A stretch of DNA of 64,000 nucleotides. Origin: GCA-2731375 sp964590195 (GTDB lineage: Bacteria > Pseudomonadota > Alphaproteobacteria > GCA-2731375). The translations under genes were made by a program, and so were the position numbers. The notes below the pieces were generated by a model, which did not search any database, was not told the DNA's origin, and saw only the letters and a list, made by a program, of their open reading frames with translations. Location of the stretch: NCBI GenBank assembly GCA_964590195.1, contig CAZPWJ010000006.1, positions 30,837 through 94,836 of the forward strand, given 5' to 3'. This document shows positions 17,425 to 25,200 of this stretch, piece after piece. How positions within the stretch are numbered: position 1 is the first letter of the stretch; each line of letters opens with the position of its first letter.

Positions 17425-19194
17425 TTATCGCTGGCTGTCGTCGTGTTCTTCCGCCTGGGCTTGCAGCAAGGCGCGGTTATAAGCGCGCAGAACGTCGCTA
17501 TGATGCACTATGCCAAGGACGCTGCGGTCATCGGGGCCGGTAATGACCGCCAGATGCTCCTCGCCCGATACATCCATCACCGCCAGCACTTCCTCCAAGG
17601 TATCGTCCATCAATGGTGCCGGGGCATGCGAGTGGGCCACATCGCGGGCATTGATCAAACTGTCCAGGCTGGGGTCAAAGGCGATGTGCTTTAGGTCCGC
17701 GAAAGAAATCGTGCCGACCAGTTTATCGGCGCCATCAACCACGACAAAGGTGCCATGAGGCAGCCGGCTAAACATGCTTTTGATTTCGGCGATCGTGGTG
17801 CGTTCGGGGATTTTGTCGAAATCCTTGGCTAGTACATCTTTCACCGTCAAGGTTTGCAGTAAATGGCGGGCTCGGCCGCCGCGCAGGTTTAAGCCACGGT
17901 TTTCCAGTTGCCAATGGAAGAAGCTGCGGCCCTGAATTTGTTGCACGATCACCGTGGCGATTGATGTCGCCACCATCACGGCGACGGTGATTTGATAGTC
18001 ACCGGTCAACTCGAACACGATCAATATTGTTGAAATCGGTGCGCCCAATACGGCCGCCGCCACGGCGGACATGCCGACGATGGCGTAGGCCCCGTGCGAG
18101 GCGGCAAGATGAGGGAAGACTCCGGCGGCCATCAGGCCAAAGGCGCCGCCGGTCATGGCCCCGATATAGAGGGACGGGGAAAATACGCCGCCGCCAAAGC
18201 GGCAGCCGATACTGATCGCCGTCGCCGCCGTCTTCAACGGGATCAGCATCAATAACAGCCATAGGGGCAATAATTCATTCAGGGCGGCGTCGGTGGCTTC
18301 GTAGCCGACGCCCAGTACATGCGGAAATTCCACCGCGATGGCGCCGACGGCCAGACCGCCGGCGGCGGGCTTCAGCCAATCGGGTACCCGCAGACTTTCG
18401 ACCACCCGCTCGGCATAGAAAATCGACCACATGAAAATCATCGCCACGACCGCGCAGACCGCACCCAGCACCATGAAGGCAGGAAATTCCCATAGGGAAT
18501 TGACGCCGAACTGGGGCAGCAGAAAAGCCGGTTGTTCTCCCAGATGCGCCCGGCAGATAACCGTACCGGCCACCGAGGCGATAACCACCGGCGCGAAAGC
18601 GGACAGGGCGTAATGGCCAACGATAACTTCAAGCGCGAAGAAGACGCCGGCGATCGGGGCATTGAATGAAGCCGCGACGCCGGCCGCGACGCCGCAGCCC
18701 AACAATGTTCGGGCCAGATGGGGCGAGAGGCCAAGGCGCCGGGTCGCCGCACCGGCAATGGTGGCGCCCAAATGCACCACGGGGCCCTCCCGTCCGGCCG
18801 AGGCGCCGACGCCCAAGGAGACGGCGCTGACAAAGGCGGCGGCCAGGCCATCGCGCAGGCGCATGCGGCCATTGCGCAGGGCCATAGCCTCGATCACATG
18901 GGAAACCGCCATGGGGCGCCCGCCCGGCATGATGAATTTCAGGAAAAGGCCGACCACCAAGCCGCCGGCGGTTGGCACCAGCAAAACCTGCCAGATCGGT
19001 AATTCCGCCACTCGGCCGATCAGTTTTTCCGCATATATGCCGTAGGATAGCCATTGTACGCCGCCGATGCTCAAACGAAAGGCAATGGCGGCATAGGCGA
19101 CCAGCACGCCGACCGCCGCCGCCACCACCGCCATCAATGCCTGATCATTTCGCAGTAGACTGCGGGCTCGGGCGAATTGGCCGGCTAAATTCAT
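17425..19194 (-). CDS. ClC family chloride channel/antiporter with C-terminal CBS domains
   Basis: This encodes 589 residues from ATG 19194 (MNLAGQFARA). Earlier in-frame starts up to 19275 would overlap the thioesterase gene. About ten or more hydrophobic helices fill residues 25-415. The gating Glu lies in A-G-R-E-G-P near residue 135, and the pore motif G-V-F-S-P-S-L lies near 337. Two CBS domains at about 430-585 may bind adenine nucleotides. The usual GSGIP motif is replaced by an A-V-S-H-V-I-E segment, so anion selectivity may differ. The gating Glu favours a H+/anion exchanger, but this is inference. The start lies 7 bases after the thioesterase stop, so the two genes are probably one transcript. 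Confidence 0.92.
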   Translation of the reverse strand: MNLAGQFARARSLLRNDQALMAVVAAAVGVLVAYAAIAFRLSIGGVQWLSYGIYAEKLIGRVAELPIWQVLLVPTAGGLVVGLFLKFIMPGGRPMAVSHVIEAMALRNGRMRLRDGLAAAFVSAVSLGVGASAGREGPVVHLGATIAGAATRRLGLSPHLARTLLGCGVAAGVAASFNAPIAGVFFALEVIVGHYALSAFAPVVIASVAGTVICRAHLGEQPAFLLPQFGVNSLWEFPAFMVLGAVCAVVAMIFMWSIFYAERVVESLRVPDWLKPAAGGLAVGAIAVEFPHVLGVGYEATDAALNELLPLWLLLMLIPLKTAATAISIGCRFGGGVFSPSLYIGAMTGGAFGLMAAGVFPHLAASHGAYAIVGMSAVAAAVLGAPISTILIVFELTGDYQITVAVMVATSIATVIVQQIQGRSFFHWQLENRGLNLRGGRARHLLQTLTVKDVLAKDFDKIPERTTIAEIKSMFSRLPHGTFVVVDGADKLVGTISFADLKHIAFDPSLDSLINARDVAHSHAPAPLMDDTLEEVLAVMDVSGEEHLAVITGPDDRSVLGIVHHSDVLRAYNRALLQAQAEEHDDSQR

Positions 19195-19201
19195 TTCCAG
19201 C

Positions 19202-19807
19202 TCAACGTTGCGGCTGGGTCCGACGCCGGATGCCGATGGAGCGGCCGACGCCATCTGGTTGAGGCAGACCCGCATGGGCCGTGAGTATGCTGTCGATTCG
19301 TTGCTTCATCGCCTCGGGGAAAGGGGTGGAGCCGCGGGCGCCAAGATCCACATGCAGGGCGATCTGCTCGGAAGTCGCGGCCAGATAGTCTCGCGTGGCG
19401 TGAAACATCTCGAAATAGTAATGCAGCCGCTTTTCATCCGCATCGATTAGCTGAAAGGTAAAGCGCAGAGAATCGTCCAATGCCACTTCTTGTTGATAGG
19501 TGACATGGGTCTCCAATACGAAGGCGGAATGATTGCGCCGTTCCACGTAATCGCGCCCAAGATCGATCAAATCGAAAAAACGGTCGGTGGCATTGTCGAA
19601 CATCAGGACGTAATAGGCCATGTTCAGATGGCCATTATAGTCGATCCATTCCGGCAATACGGTCGCTTGGTGGATATTCAGTGGTGCCATGGGGACGGTA
19701 TCCAGCTTGGGCCGAAGGGGAATATGCAAGCCGTGCACCGATTGATCGTCGGTATGCGCGGCCGCGCCGCCGCTCTGTATCTGGTTCTGGTCGCTATTTA
19801 GGGTCAT
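19202..19807 (-). CDS. Hot-dog acyl-CoA thioesterase family protein
   Basis: This encodes about 201 residues if started at ATG 19807; GTG 19855 and ATG 19687 are in frame and none has a clear Shine-Dalgarno. The core starts near the segment V-L-P-E-W-I-D-Y-N-G-H-L-N, whose D-Y-N-G-H-L-N is the 4HBT-type active-site signature, followed by a long helix and beta strands ending near H-V-D-L-G-A-R-G. The family hydrolyses acyl-CoA thioesters; close relatives include betainyl-CoA thioesterases of carnitine catabolism, but no carnitine genes are here. The first 40 or so residues are low-complexity and may not be translated. Confidence 0.8.
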   Translation of the reverse strand: MTLNSDQNQIQSGGAAAHTDDQSVHGLHIPLRPKLDTVPMAPLNIHQATVLPEWIDYNGHLNMAYYVLMFDNATDRFFDLIDLGRDYVERRNHSAFVLETHVTYQQEVALDDSLRFTFQLIDADEKRLHYYFEMFHATRDYLAATSEQIALHVDLGARGSTPFPEAMKQRIDSILTAHAGLPQPDGVGRSIGIRRRTQPQR

Positions 19808-19984
19808 GGGCGACCGGACTAAATTTGCCAGGTGTTGAGGCAAGGAATGCTGCACAAAACAGCCGTCGTCTTGTCCCGGGAGTTCTTTGAAATAGCCGTA
19901 AAGCTGGAATGCCTAAGTGATTGCCCGCAAATCTTCCTAGGTCAAGCAATTGCTCAATATCAGACAAGCATGTCATTCAAACAG

Positions 19985-20018
19985 CAACAAGCAGCCCACC
20001 AATTGGCGGGCTGCTTGT
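19985..20018 (-). terminator. Intrinsic terminator of the small secreted protein gene
   Basis: AACAAGCAGCCC (19985-19996) and GGGCTGCTTGTT (20007-20018) form a perfect 12-bp stem with further pairing towards an AATT loop. On the minus strand the hairpin is followed by a T-rich stretch (TTGTTGCTGTTTG). It lies 24 bases after the stop of the gene ending at 20042. Confidence 0.8.
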
Positions 20019-20041
20019 TACAAGAAATATTCCAGCGTCGA

Positions 20042-20332
20042 TTAGTTAGTAGCGGTCGAAGTGCTACTCGACGCATCCGTGGTGCTCACGGAATCGCTAT
20101 CGCTTGCCGCGGCGGAAACAGCAATGGCAATCGCGGCGGCAACGGCAACACCCGCGGCAACCGCGCCCGCGCTCAAGCCCGCCAATGCGGCTCCTTCGCT
20201 TTGACCGGCAGTAACGCCAGTTGTCGTTCCACTACCAGTTTTTGCAGCTTGCGACTGCGCGTAAGCATAAGTCGGCGCTGCCGCCAGAGCCAATGCCAAA
20301 CCAAATGCAGTCAGTGTCTTTTTAACGACCAT
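20042..20332 (-). CDS. Small secreted Ala/Ser/Thr-rich protein, YjbE-like
   Basis: This encodes 96 residues from ATG 20332, which has GGAGGT 8 bases upstream; a longer in-frame start at 20404 lacks this. A signal peptide (V-V-K-K-T-L-T-A-F-G-L-A-L-A-L-A) ends near A-Y-A-Q at about 25. The mature part is Gly/Ala-rich with a hydrophobic run (A-V-A-A-G-V-A-V-A-A-A-I-A-I-A-V) and a Ser/Thr/Asp tail ending T-A-T-N. This layout resembles E. coli YjbE, which is linked to exopolysaccharide production, but the similarity is compositional and no other yjb gene is adjacent. It has its own promoter (20365-20393) and terminator. An envelope or matrix role is a guess. Confidence 0.72.
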   Translation of the reverse strand: MVVKKTLTAFGLALALAAAPTYAYAQSQAAKTGSGTTTGVTAGQSEGAALAGLSAGAVAAGVAVAAAIAIAVSAAASDSDSVSTTDASSSTSTATN

Positions 20333-20791
20333 TGCCGAGGACCTCCAATTATAAACACGTCGGAATCTTAGCGACTTTACTACAGCCAGGCAACTCCATT
20401 TCAAGAGCTTTTAACAAAAATTCTAGCTCCGAAACGAATCTTACAACCTGGCACCCAAAAAACGATAACTCAGTCTTGCACTCGAAACAGTAAGTGAAAG
20501 ATTGAATTTAGTCACAAACAAATAAATTCTACTTTCAACAAACAGACGCAAGGTACGGATTTTCCTGTACCTTCGCAAGGGCATTTCCATCATTGCAGCA
20601 AGAAAATCACATATTGTGGCAACAATGCAACAAAGCAAATGCTCAAGCGATGATGGAAAAGCCACCCGCATTGTTCATCTAATATGTAAAGGTTAATAAT
20701 CTTGCTCACAAGTATGAATTTGTTTATCGATAGGCTGCGATTCCTCAATCAGCGATGTTTCAGGATGCTTCGCCTTTGCCAAGATAAATTT
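20333..20791. other. AT-rich intergenic island with structured DNA
   Basis: This 459-base stretch has clearly lower GC than its neighbours and no credible gene; the minus-strand frame at 20441-20671 lacks a ribosome site and a recognisable product. It holds the promoter of the small secreted protein. It also has a 12-bp inverted repeat (20585-20596 with 20647-20658, one G-T wobble) that encloses a smaller hairpin ATTGT-GGCA-ACAAT (20613-20626). GAATC sites lie at 20363-20367 and near 20434. It may hold a promoter for the DUF3108 gene or an unrecognised small RNA. Confidence 0.6.
20365..20393 (-). promoter_or_regulatory. Predicted sigma70 promoter of the small secreted protein gene
   Basis: On the minus strand, TTGCCT (20388-20393) and TAAGAT (20365-20370) are spaced by 17 bases, each matching four of six consensus positions. 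The GANTC site 20363-20367 overlaps the end of the -10 box (TAAGATTC). The predicted 5' leader is about 25 bases and contains the GGAGGT ribosome site. Confidence 0.55.
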
Positions 20792-21631
20792 ATGGTTAAT
20801 TGGCCAATCAAGCTTGCCCTATTGCTTACTTGCTTGGTTCTGCCGGGCCTGGCTGCCGCCGAATCGATGCCGCAACAGCGTATTGAGTTGGCCTATGACG
20901 TATATCTTGGCGGATTCCTTGCTGGATCGGTGGACCTGACAGTTGAGCATGGCAAAGGCCGCTACCTTATCTCGACAACATCCCGCAGCCACGGACTCCT
21001 GGACTTTCTGATCGAGTTGCGCCGCCGGAACAAAAGCCAAGGGCTGTTCAGTGACCGCCAAGCCAAGCCATCACGTTATGCCACCACGGGTTCTTGGGCG
21101 GGTCAGGCGCGCTCGGTCGAGATCGAGTATGACGCTGGCGGCGAGGTGCGCTTTACAACAAGCCCTAGCGCCGAAGAGGATGAGCGCGAAGCCGTGCCGC
21201 CGCATCATTTGCCCGGCACGATGGATCCCTTAAGCGCACTATACCAGGCAATTTTACATCTGGACAAAGGCACCGGCTGCACGGGACGAAGCAAGGTTTT
21301 CGATGGCCGGCGGCGCTATGACTTCCAATTCGAGGCCATGGACGGTGGGCGAACGGACGGGCCGTTTTACGCCGGCCCGGCAAGCATTTGCCGGTTGCGC
21401 CATATCCCGATCTCTGGGTTCTCGCGGCGGACCTGGTTGCCCCGTCTGACACGGCCGGAATGGACCGATATCTGGCTGGCCAAGCTGCGTGATGACCTGC
21501 CGCCCGTGCCTGTTCGGTTGCAGGCGGATGCCGGCCTTGGCGCCATGGTAGCGCATTTGGTCGCTATTGGCGGACGCAAACAGCCGCCCGGTGGCACGTT
21601 GCTATCCGAAAATGCGGCACGGCCGGAATAG
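20792..21631 (+). CDS. DUF3108 domain-containing secreted protein
   Basis: This encodes 279 residues if started at ATG 20792, which gives a clean signal peptide (K-L-A-L-L-L-T-C-L-V-L-P-G-L-A-A-A) with cleavage near A-A-A-E-S. A TTG at 20702 with AAAGG nine bases upstream is an alternative and would put a 30-residue extension before the signal. The mature part has Y-D-V-Y-L-G-G-F-L-A-G-S, R-S-H-G-L-L-D-F-L and F-D-G-R-R-R-Y-D-F, which fit the DUF3108 beta-sandwich family of periplasmic proteins. D-P-L-S-A-L-Y-Q is also typical. Function is not established. It converges on the hydrolase gene with a 37-base gap. Confidence 0.82.
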   Translation: MVNWPIKLALLLTCLVLPGLAAAESMPQQRIELAYDVYLGGFLAGSVDLTVEHGKGRYLISTTSRSHGLLDFLIELRRRNKSQGLFSDRQAKPSRYATTGSWAGQARSVEIEYDAGGEVRFTTSPSAEEDEREAVPPHHLPGTMDPLSALYQAILHLDKGTGCTGRSKVFDGRRRYDFQFEAMDGGRTDGPFYAGPASICRLRHIPISGFSRRTWLPRLTRPEWTDIWLAKLRDDLPPVPVRLQADAGLGAMVAHLVAIGGRKQPPGGTLLSENAARPE

Positions 21632-21668
21632 GCAGCGGTCGTTGCCCTAGCCCCAGTCGTAGCAAGTT

Positions 21669-22541
21669 CTATTGGCTGCGCAGAAAGTCCAGCGCCGCCC
21701 GCATGGTGCCGGGGTGGCCCCATACATCGTGCGCCGCGCCGCCGTCGATGACAAGCGAGCGGGAGCGCTCCGGTGTCTTGAAGAAGGCGCTGCAGTCGCC
21801 GAGCTGCCCTTCGGTCCGGCCCGGTTGGTACCAGGGATCGTCGCTGCGCACGATGGCCAGCACGGCCTCGCCTTCCGGCGCCGCCAGACCGCGTATGAAT
21901 GGCGCGCCATGGCAGGTCCATTGGGCAATGATCCGGGCCCGGAATTCTTCTCCCCGATACAATGCTGCCGCGACACCACCCTCGGATGTGCCGACCAGAA
22001 ACAGGCGGTCGTTGTTGATCCATGGCAGGCGAGCCATGCGTTGCAGGGCATAAGAGACCTCCACCAACCGGAAATCAAAAACAAAAATGTTCTGCCCGCC
22101 GGTCTGCTTGGACGGGCTGCATTGCAAGGGGCGGTAGCGGCGGGCGAAGCTGTTGGGGGCGATGACGGCGAAGCCGGCCCTGGCGAAGGCCCGCAAGGTA
22201 TCCATGCCGCCCTGGCCGGTACAGCCATGCATATAAAGGATCGTCGGGTAACGCCATGTTGCGGTCAGTTTCGATAAATGATCGCGGATCGGTTCGCTCG
22301 ACAATTTCCCCAATACCGGTTCCTGGCCCTTATGCCGGGGCAGCGCGATGGTCGCCCCATCAAACGTTCTGGCGATGTCGCTATCGTCTTCTGTCAGCGC
22401 CGCTGGGTTGAGCAACTCGCTGCGGTTCAACATCTCACCGTCGCAAGCGGTGAGATATAACGCCGACAGCAGCAGAATCAAAAGGCGTGAACATTCGCGC
22501 CCGGCCCTGCTCCAAACACTACGGGCAATACGCTCCGTCAT
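21669..22541 (-). CDS. Alpha/beta hydrolase lipoprotein (dienelactone hydrolase-like)
   Basis: This encodes 290 residues. The N-terminus has a lipoprotein signal with lipobox L-T-A-C near residue 33, suggesting membrane anchoring after export. The hydrolase core shows the oxyanion-side Y-M-H-G-C-T-G near 105 and the nucleophile elbow V-G-T-S-E-G-G near 187. The acid and His residues are probably in the S-D-D-P-W region and in G-G-A-A-H-D near 270. The ATG overlaps the ispE stop (TAATG), so translation is coupled. The substrate is unknown, perhaps an ester or lactone; it could also be a lipase-like enzyme. Confidence 0.85.
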   Translation of the reverse strand: MTERIARSVWSRAGRECSRLLILLLSALYLTACDGEMLNRSELLNPAALTEDDSDIARTFDGATIALPRHKGQEPVLGKLSSEPIRDHLSKLTATWRYPTILYMHGCTGQGGMDTLRAFARAGFAVIAPNSFARRYRPLQCSPSKQTGGQNIFVFDFRLVEVSYALQRMARLPWINNDRLFLVGTSEGGVAAALYRGEEFRARIIAQWTCHGAPFIRGLAAPEGEAVLAIVRSDDPWYQPGRTEGQLGDCSAFFKTPERSRSLVIDGGAAHDVWGHPGTMRAALDFLRSQ

Positions 22542-23431
22542 TATTCAAATCCTTCCGTGGCGCCGACGACGGCGCTGGCCCGTACCCACCAATCCGTTCG
22601 TTTCCCCGCCAACATGTCCGCGGCCGCTTCGGCTTTCGCCAGATTGTCGAATAAGCCGAAACATGTTGCGCCCGAACCTGACATTCGCGCCAGACGGCAG
22701 CCAGGCAGATTTTCCAAGCTTTTTATGACATTGCCAACGACGGGCGCAAGGTGGCGGGCCGCCGGTTCCAAGTCATTGCGCCGCCGCGCCAGAGATTGAA
22801 TTTGATCCGGCGCCTGCTGCCAGGGTTGGCTGGCCCTGAAGGGTTGCTTCACCTCGCTGAATACGGCGGCTGTCGAGAGCGCTTGCATGGGATTAACCAG
22901 GACCAGGGCGAACGGCGGCAATGGCGGCGCGGGCACTATATCGTGGCCGATGCCGCTGATCAGGCTGGGCCGGGTGCCCAGGCACATTGGCACGTCGGCA
23001 CCAAGACCGGCCGCCAAATCATGCAGCGCGCCATCGTCCATGGGTAGCCGCCACAATGCCCGCAACGCCAACAGTGCCGCCGCCGCATCCGCCGAGCCGC
23101 CGCCCAGGCCCGCCGCGACCGGCAGTAATTTATGCAGCCTTATATGGGCTCGCGCCGGAATCCCGGCCGCCTTGCTCAAGGCCGCCGCGGCCTGCCATAT
23201 CAGGTTCGTTGTATCCGCCGGCAGCCCCGAGGCAAAGGGGCCATCGATGTCGAGACGCAACTCGTCACAGGCCTCGACCTCGATTTCATCGCCGATGTCG
23301 GCGAAGACCACAAGACTATCCAGGCGATGATAGCCGTCGGCCCGCCGTCCGGTGATATGAAGGAATAGGTTAATCTTGGCGCGCGCCCGCCAGGGCCCGG
23401 CTCTTGCCGCTGCTGTACTTGGTTCAGCCAC
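22541..23431 (-). CDS. ispE: 4-diphosphocytidyl-2-C-methyl-D-erythritol kinase
   Basis: This encodes about 296 residues from GTG 23431; ATG 23482 is in frame but would overlap the upstream TPR gene by 59 bases. IspE phosphorylates the 2-hydroxyl of CDP-methylerythritol in the MEP isoprenoid pathway. The GHMP kinase marks are the A-R-A-K-I-N-L-F-L-H opening with G-R-R-A-D-G-Y-H-R-L-D-S, the ATP loop V-A-A-G-L-G-G-G-S-A-D-A-A near residue 110, and the C-terminal M-S-G-S-G-A-T-C-F-G. The order TPR-ispE-hydrolase on one strand with overlaps indicates an operon. The other MEP genes are not in this window. Confidence 0.95.
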   Translation of the reverse strand: MAEPSTAAARAGPWRARAKINLFLHITGRRADGYHRLDSLVVFADIGDEIEVEACDELRLDIDGPFASGLPADTTNLIWQAAAALSKAAGIPARAHIRLHKLLPVAAGLGGGSADAAAALLALRALWRLPMDDGALHDLAAGLGADVPMCLGTRPSLISGIGHDIVPAPPLPPFALVLVNPMQALSTAAVFSEVKQPFRASQPWQQAPDQIQSLARRRNDLEPAARHLAPVVGNVIKSLENLPGCRLARMSGSGATCFGLFDNLAKAEAAADMLAGKRTDWWVRASAVVGATEGFE

Positions 23432-25172
23432 CGTTCCCGCTTTTGCCGCCGGCTTTCTTGCGAAGCGGCTCCGGTGGGCCAAGTCCGTCGCGCTGTTTGG
23501 CTTGAATGATGGGGATCAGCTTTTCCTCGGCGCCAAGGTCGATGGCATGGCTCCATTGAAAGCGGGCCTCCAACTTCCGCCCGGCCCGCCAATAGGCATC
23601 GCCAAGATGATCATTGATGATCGGGTCCTGGGGCCGCAATTCCACCGCCCGTTCCAGGTGCTGCACGGCTTTGTCGTATTCGCCGAGGCGAAAAAAAGCC
23701 CAGCCCAGACTATCAACCACATAGCCGTCATTGGGCCGTTTCGAAACCGCCCTTTCAATCATCTCGCGGGCCCGGTCCAGGTTGATGCCCTGATCGATCC
23801 AGGAATAGCCGAGATAATTCAGAACGCTGGCTTCCTCGGGCCGGAAATCCAACGCTTGCAGGAAATCGGCTTCAGCCGCTTTCCATTGCTTCGAACGTTC
23901 AAGTGCGATGCCCCGCTCATACAGCAGGCTCCAATGCCGGTCCTGCACGGCGCCCAGCCGGTCCAGAACCTCGCCATAGGCCGCGACGGCTTCATCGAAG
24001 CGCTCTTGAGAACGCAGAATACGGGCTGCCGTAATCAGGGCCGAGGTATCCTTGGGCCGCTCCTTGGCCATGCCGCGCAACAAGCCGACGGTTTCTTCTA
24101 TGCGATCCAGGCTGTTCATGTTGGCGGCGGTGCGGATGCGGGCATTCCAATGGAACGGCGATGACGCGGGGACCTGTTTATAGACGGCGATGGCTTCTTC
24201 AAAACGCTCCACGCTTTCCAGAACCTCGGCCAGCAGCATGCGCGCCGAGATTAGGTCCGGGCGCAGAAACAAAGCCAGATGGGCATAGATCCTCGCCGTT
24301 TCGCCGCCCCGGGCACCGGCAATCGCGAAGCCGGCCGATAAAAAAGCCTCGGCCACGCCGTCCGCGACCGATGTCATGGGCGGCCAGAGTACTTCGCCCT
24401 GTTGCAATTTTTCCCGTGCCCGGCCGATCACCGGGTTTGACGGCAGCCGCTTCAGAAACCCATCGAACAGCGCCAGCGCCTCGTCCCGGCGTCCGCTACG
24501 GCTCAAGAACCCGCCGTAATTCAAGGTTACCCGCGTAACGCGGCGGGCCTCGCTTTTCAAGGTCTCCTTGAACGCGGCGGCGGCCGCCGCTTCGTGGCCC
24601 GCGAAGTCGCTGATCAGGGCGGTGTGATAGCTGCGAAACGGTGTGAATGCGGCACGGCTGTGCAGCTTTCCAATGGTCTCGACCGCGCTGTCGTATTGAT
24701 TGTCGCCGGCATCGACCCAGGCCAGCAACATTGGCTGTAACAGCGCCATATAGCTTTTACGGGACGATTTTTTCAAATGCCGCCGGGCCGCAACCAAATC
24801 GCCTGATTGAATGGCGTTTACCGCCAGGATCAGGCGCGCCATGGCGGCATCGCCTTTTTTCGCGATCCTGCGTTCCGCCAGTTCCAAGGCCCTTTGAATT
24901 CGCCCTTCGGCCAGCATCAAAACCATTGTCCGATGCAACAAGACCTGGTTGTCGGGCGAGGCGGCCAGTGCGATGTCAAAAAAGTCCGCTGCCCGGCTTG
25001 CATCCATCTGATCGCTGGCCACGCGGGCCGACAGATAATGTCCCAACGGCGATGGTCTCGGCGTTGCCGCCATGCCCGCGGCCTTGCCAGCCGCATTATT
25101 CTCGGGTGCCGCTCCGGCACAGCTGGCAAGCATCGGCAGCGCCGCCGCCGTTAGCAAGGCGGCCGGTTTCAT
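23424..25172 (-). CDS. Tetratricopeptide repeat lipoprotein
   Basis: This encodes 582 residues from ATG 25172; this start gives a lipoprotein signal (M-K-P-A-A-L-L-T-A-A-A-L-P-M-L) with lipobox L-A-S-C near residue 17. The rest is a solenoid of about a dozen TPR units, clearest near the end: L-N-Y-L-G-Y-S-W-I-D-Q-G, D-S-L-G-W-A-F-F-R-L-G-E-Y and N-D-H-L-G-D-A-Y-W-R-A-G. Such proteins adjoin ispE in many alphaproteobacteria and presumably act in the periplasm in protein complexes. It starts 28 bases after the ETF-QO stop, so ETF-QO, TPR, ispE and hydrolase may share a transcript. Function is unknown. Confidence 0.9.
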   Translation of the reverse strand: MKPAALLTAAALPMLASCAGAAPENNAAGKAAGMAATPRPSPLGHYLSARVASDQMDASRAADFFDIALAASPDNQVLLHRTMVLMLAEGRIQRALELAERRIAKKGDAAMARLILAVNAIQSGDLVAARRHLKKSSRKSYMALLQPMLLAWVDAGDNQYDSAVETIGKLHSRAAFTPFRSYHTALISDFAGHEAAAAAAFKETLKSEARRVTRVTLNYGGFLSRSGRRDEALALFDGFLKRLPSNPVIGRAREKLQQGEVLWPPMTSVADGVAEAFLSAGFAIAGARGGETARIYAHLALFLRPDLISARMLLAEVLESVERFEEAIAVYKQVPASSPFHWNARIRTAANMNSLDRIEETVGLLRGMAKERPKDTSALITAARILRSQERFDEAVAAYGEVLDRLGAVQDRHWSLLYERGIALERSKQWKAAEADFLQALDFRPEEASVLNYLGYSWIDQGINLDRAREMIERAVSKRPNDGYVVDSLGWAFFRLGEYDKAVQHLERAVELRPQDPIINDHLGDAYWRAGRKLEARFQWSHAIDLGAEEKLIPIIQAKQRDGLGPPEPLRKKAGGKSGNGG

Positions 25173-25200
25173 GGTGCGCGCGAGTAGGCGAAAAATTCGG

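Noticed and set aside
20441..20671. 76-residue minus-strand frame in the AT-rich island
   Set aside because: No ribosome site, no domain, odd composition with scattered Cys; overlaps the inverted repeat, so non-coding is more likely.
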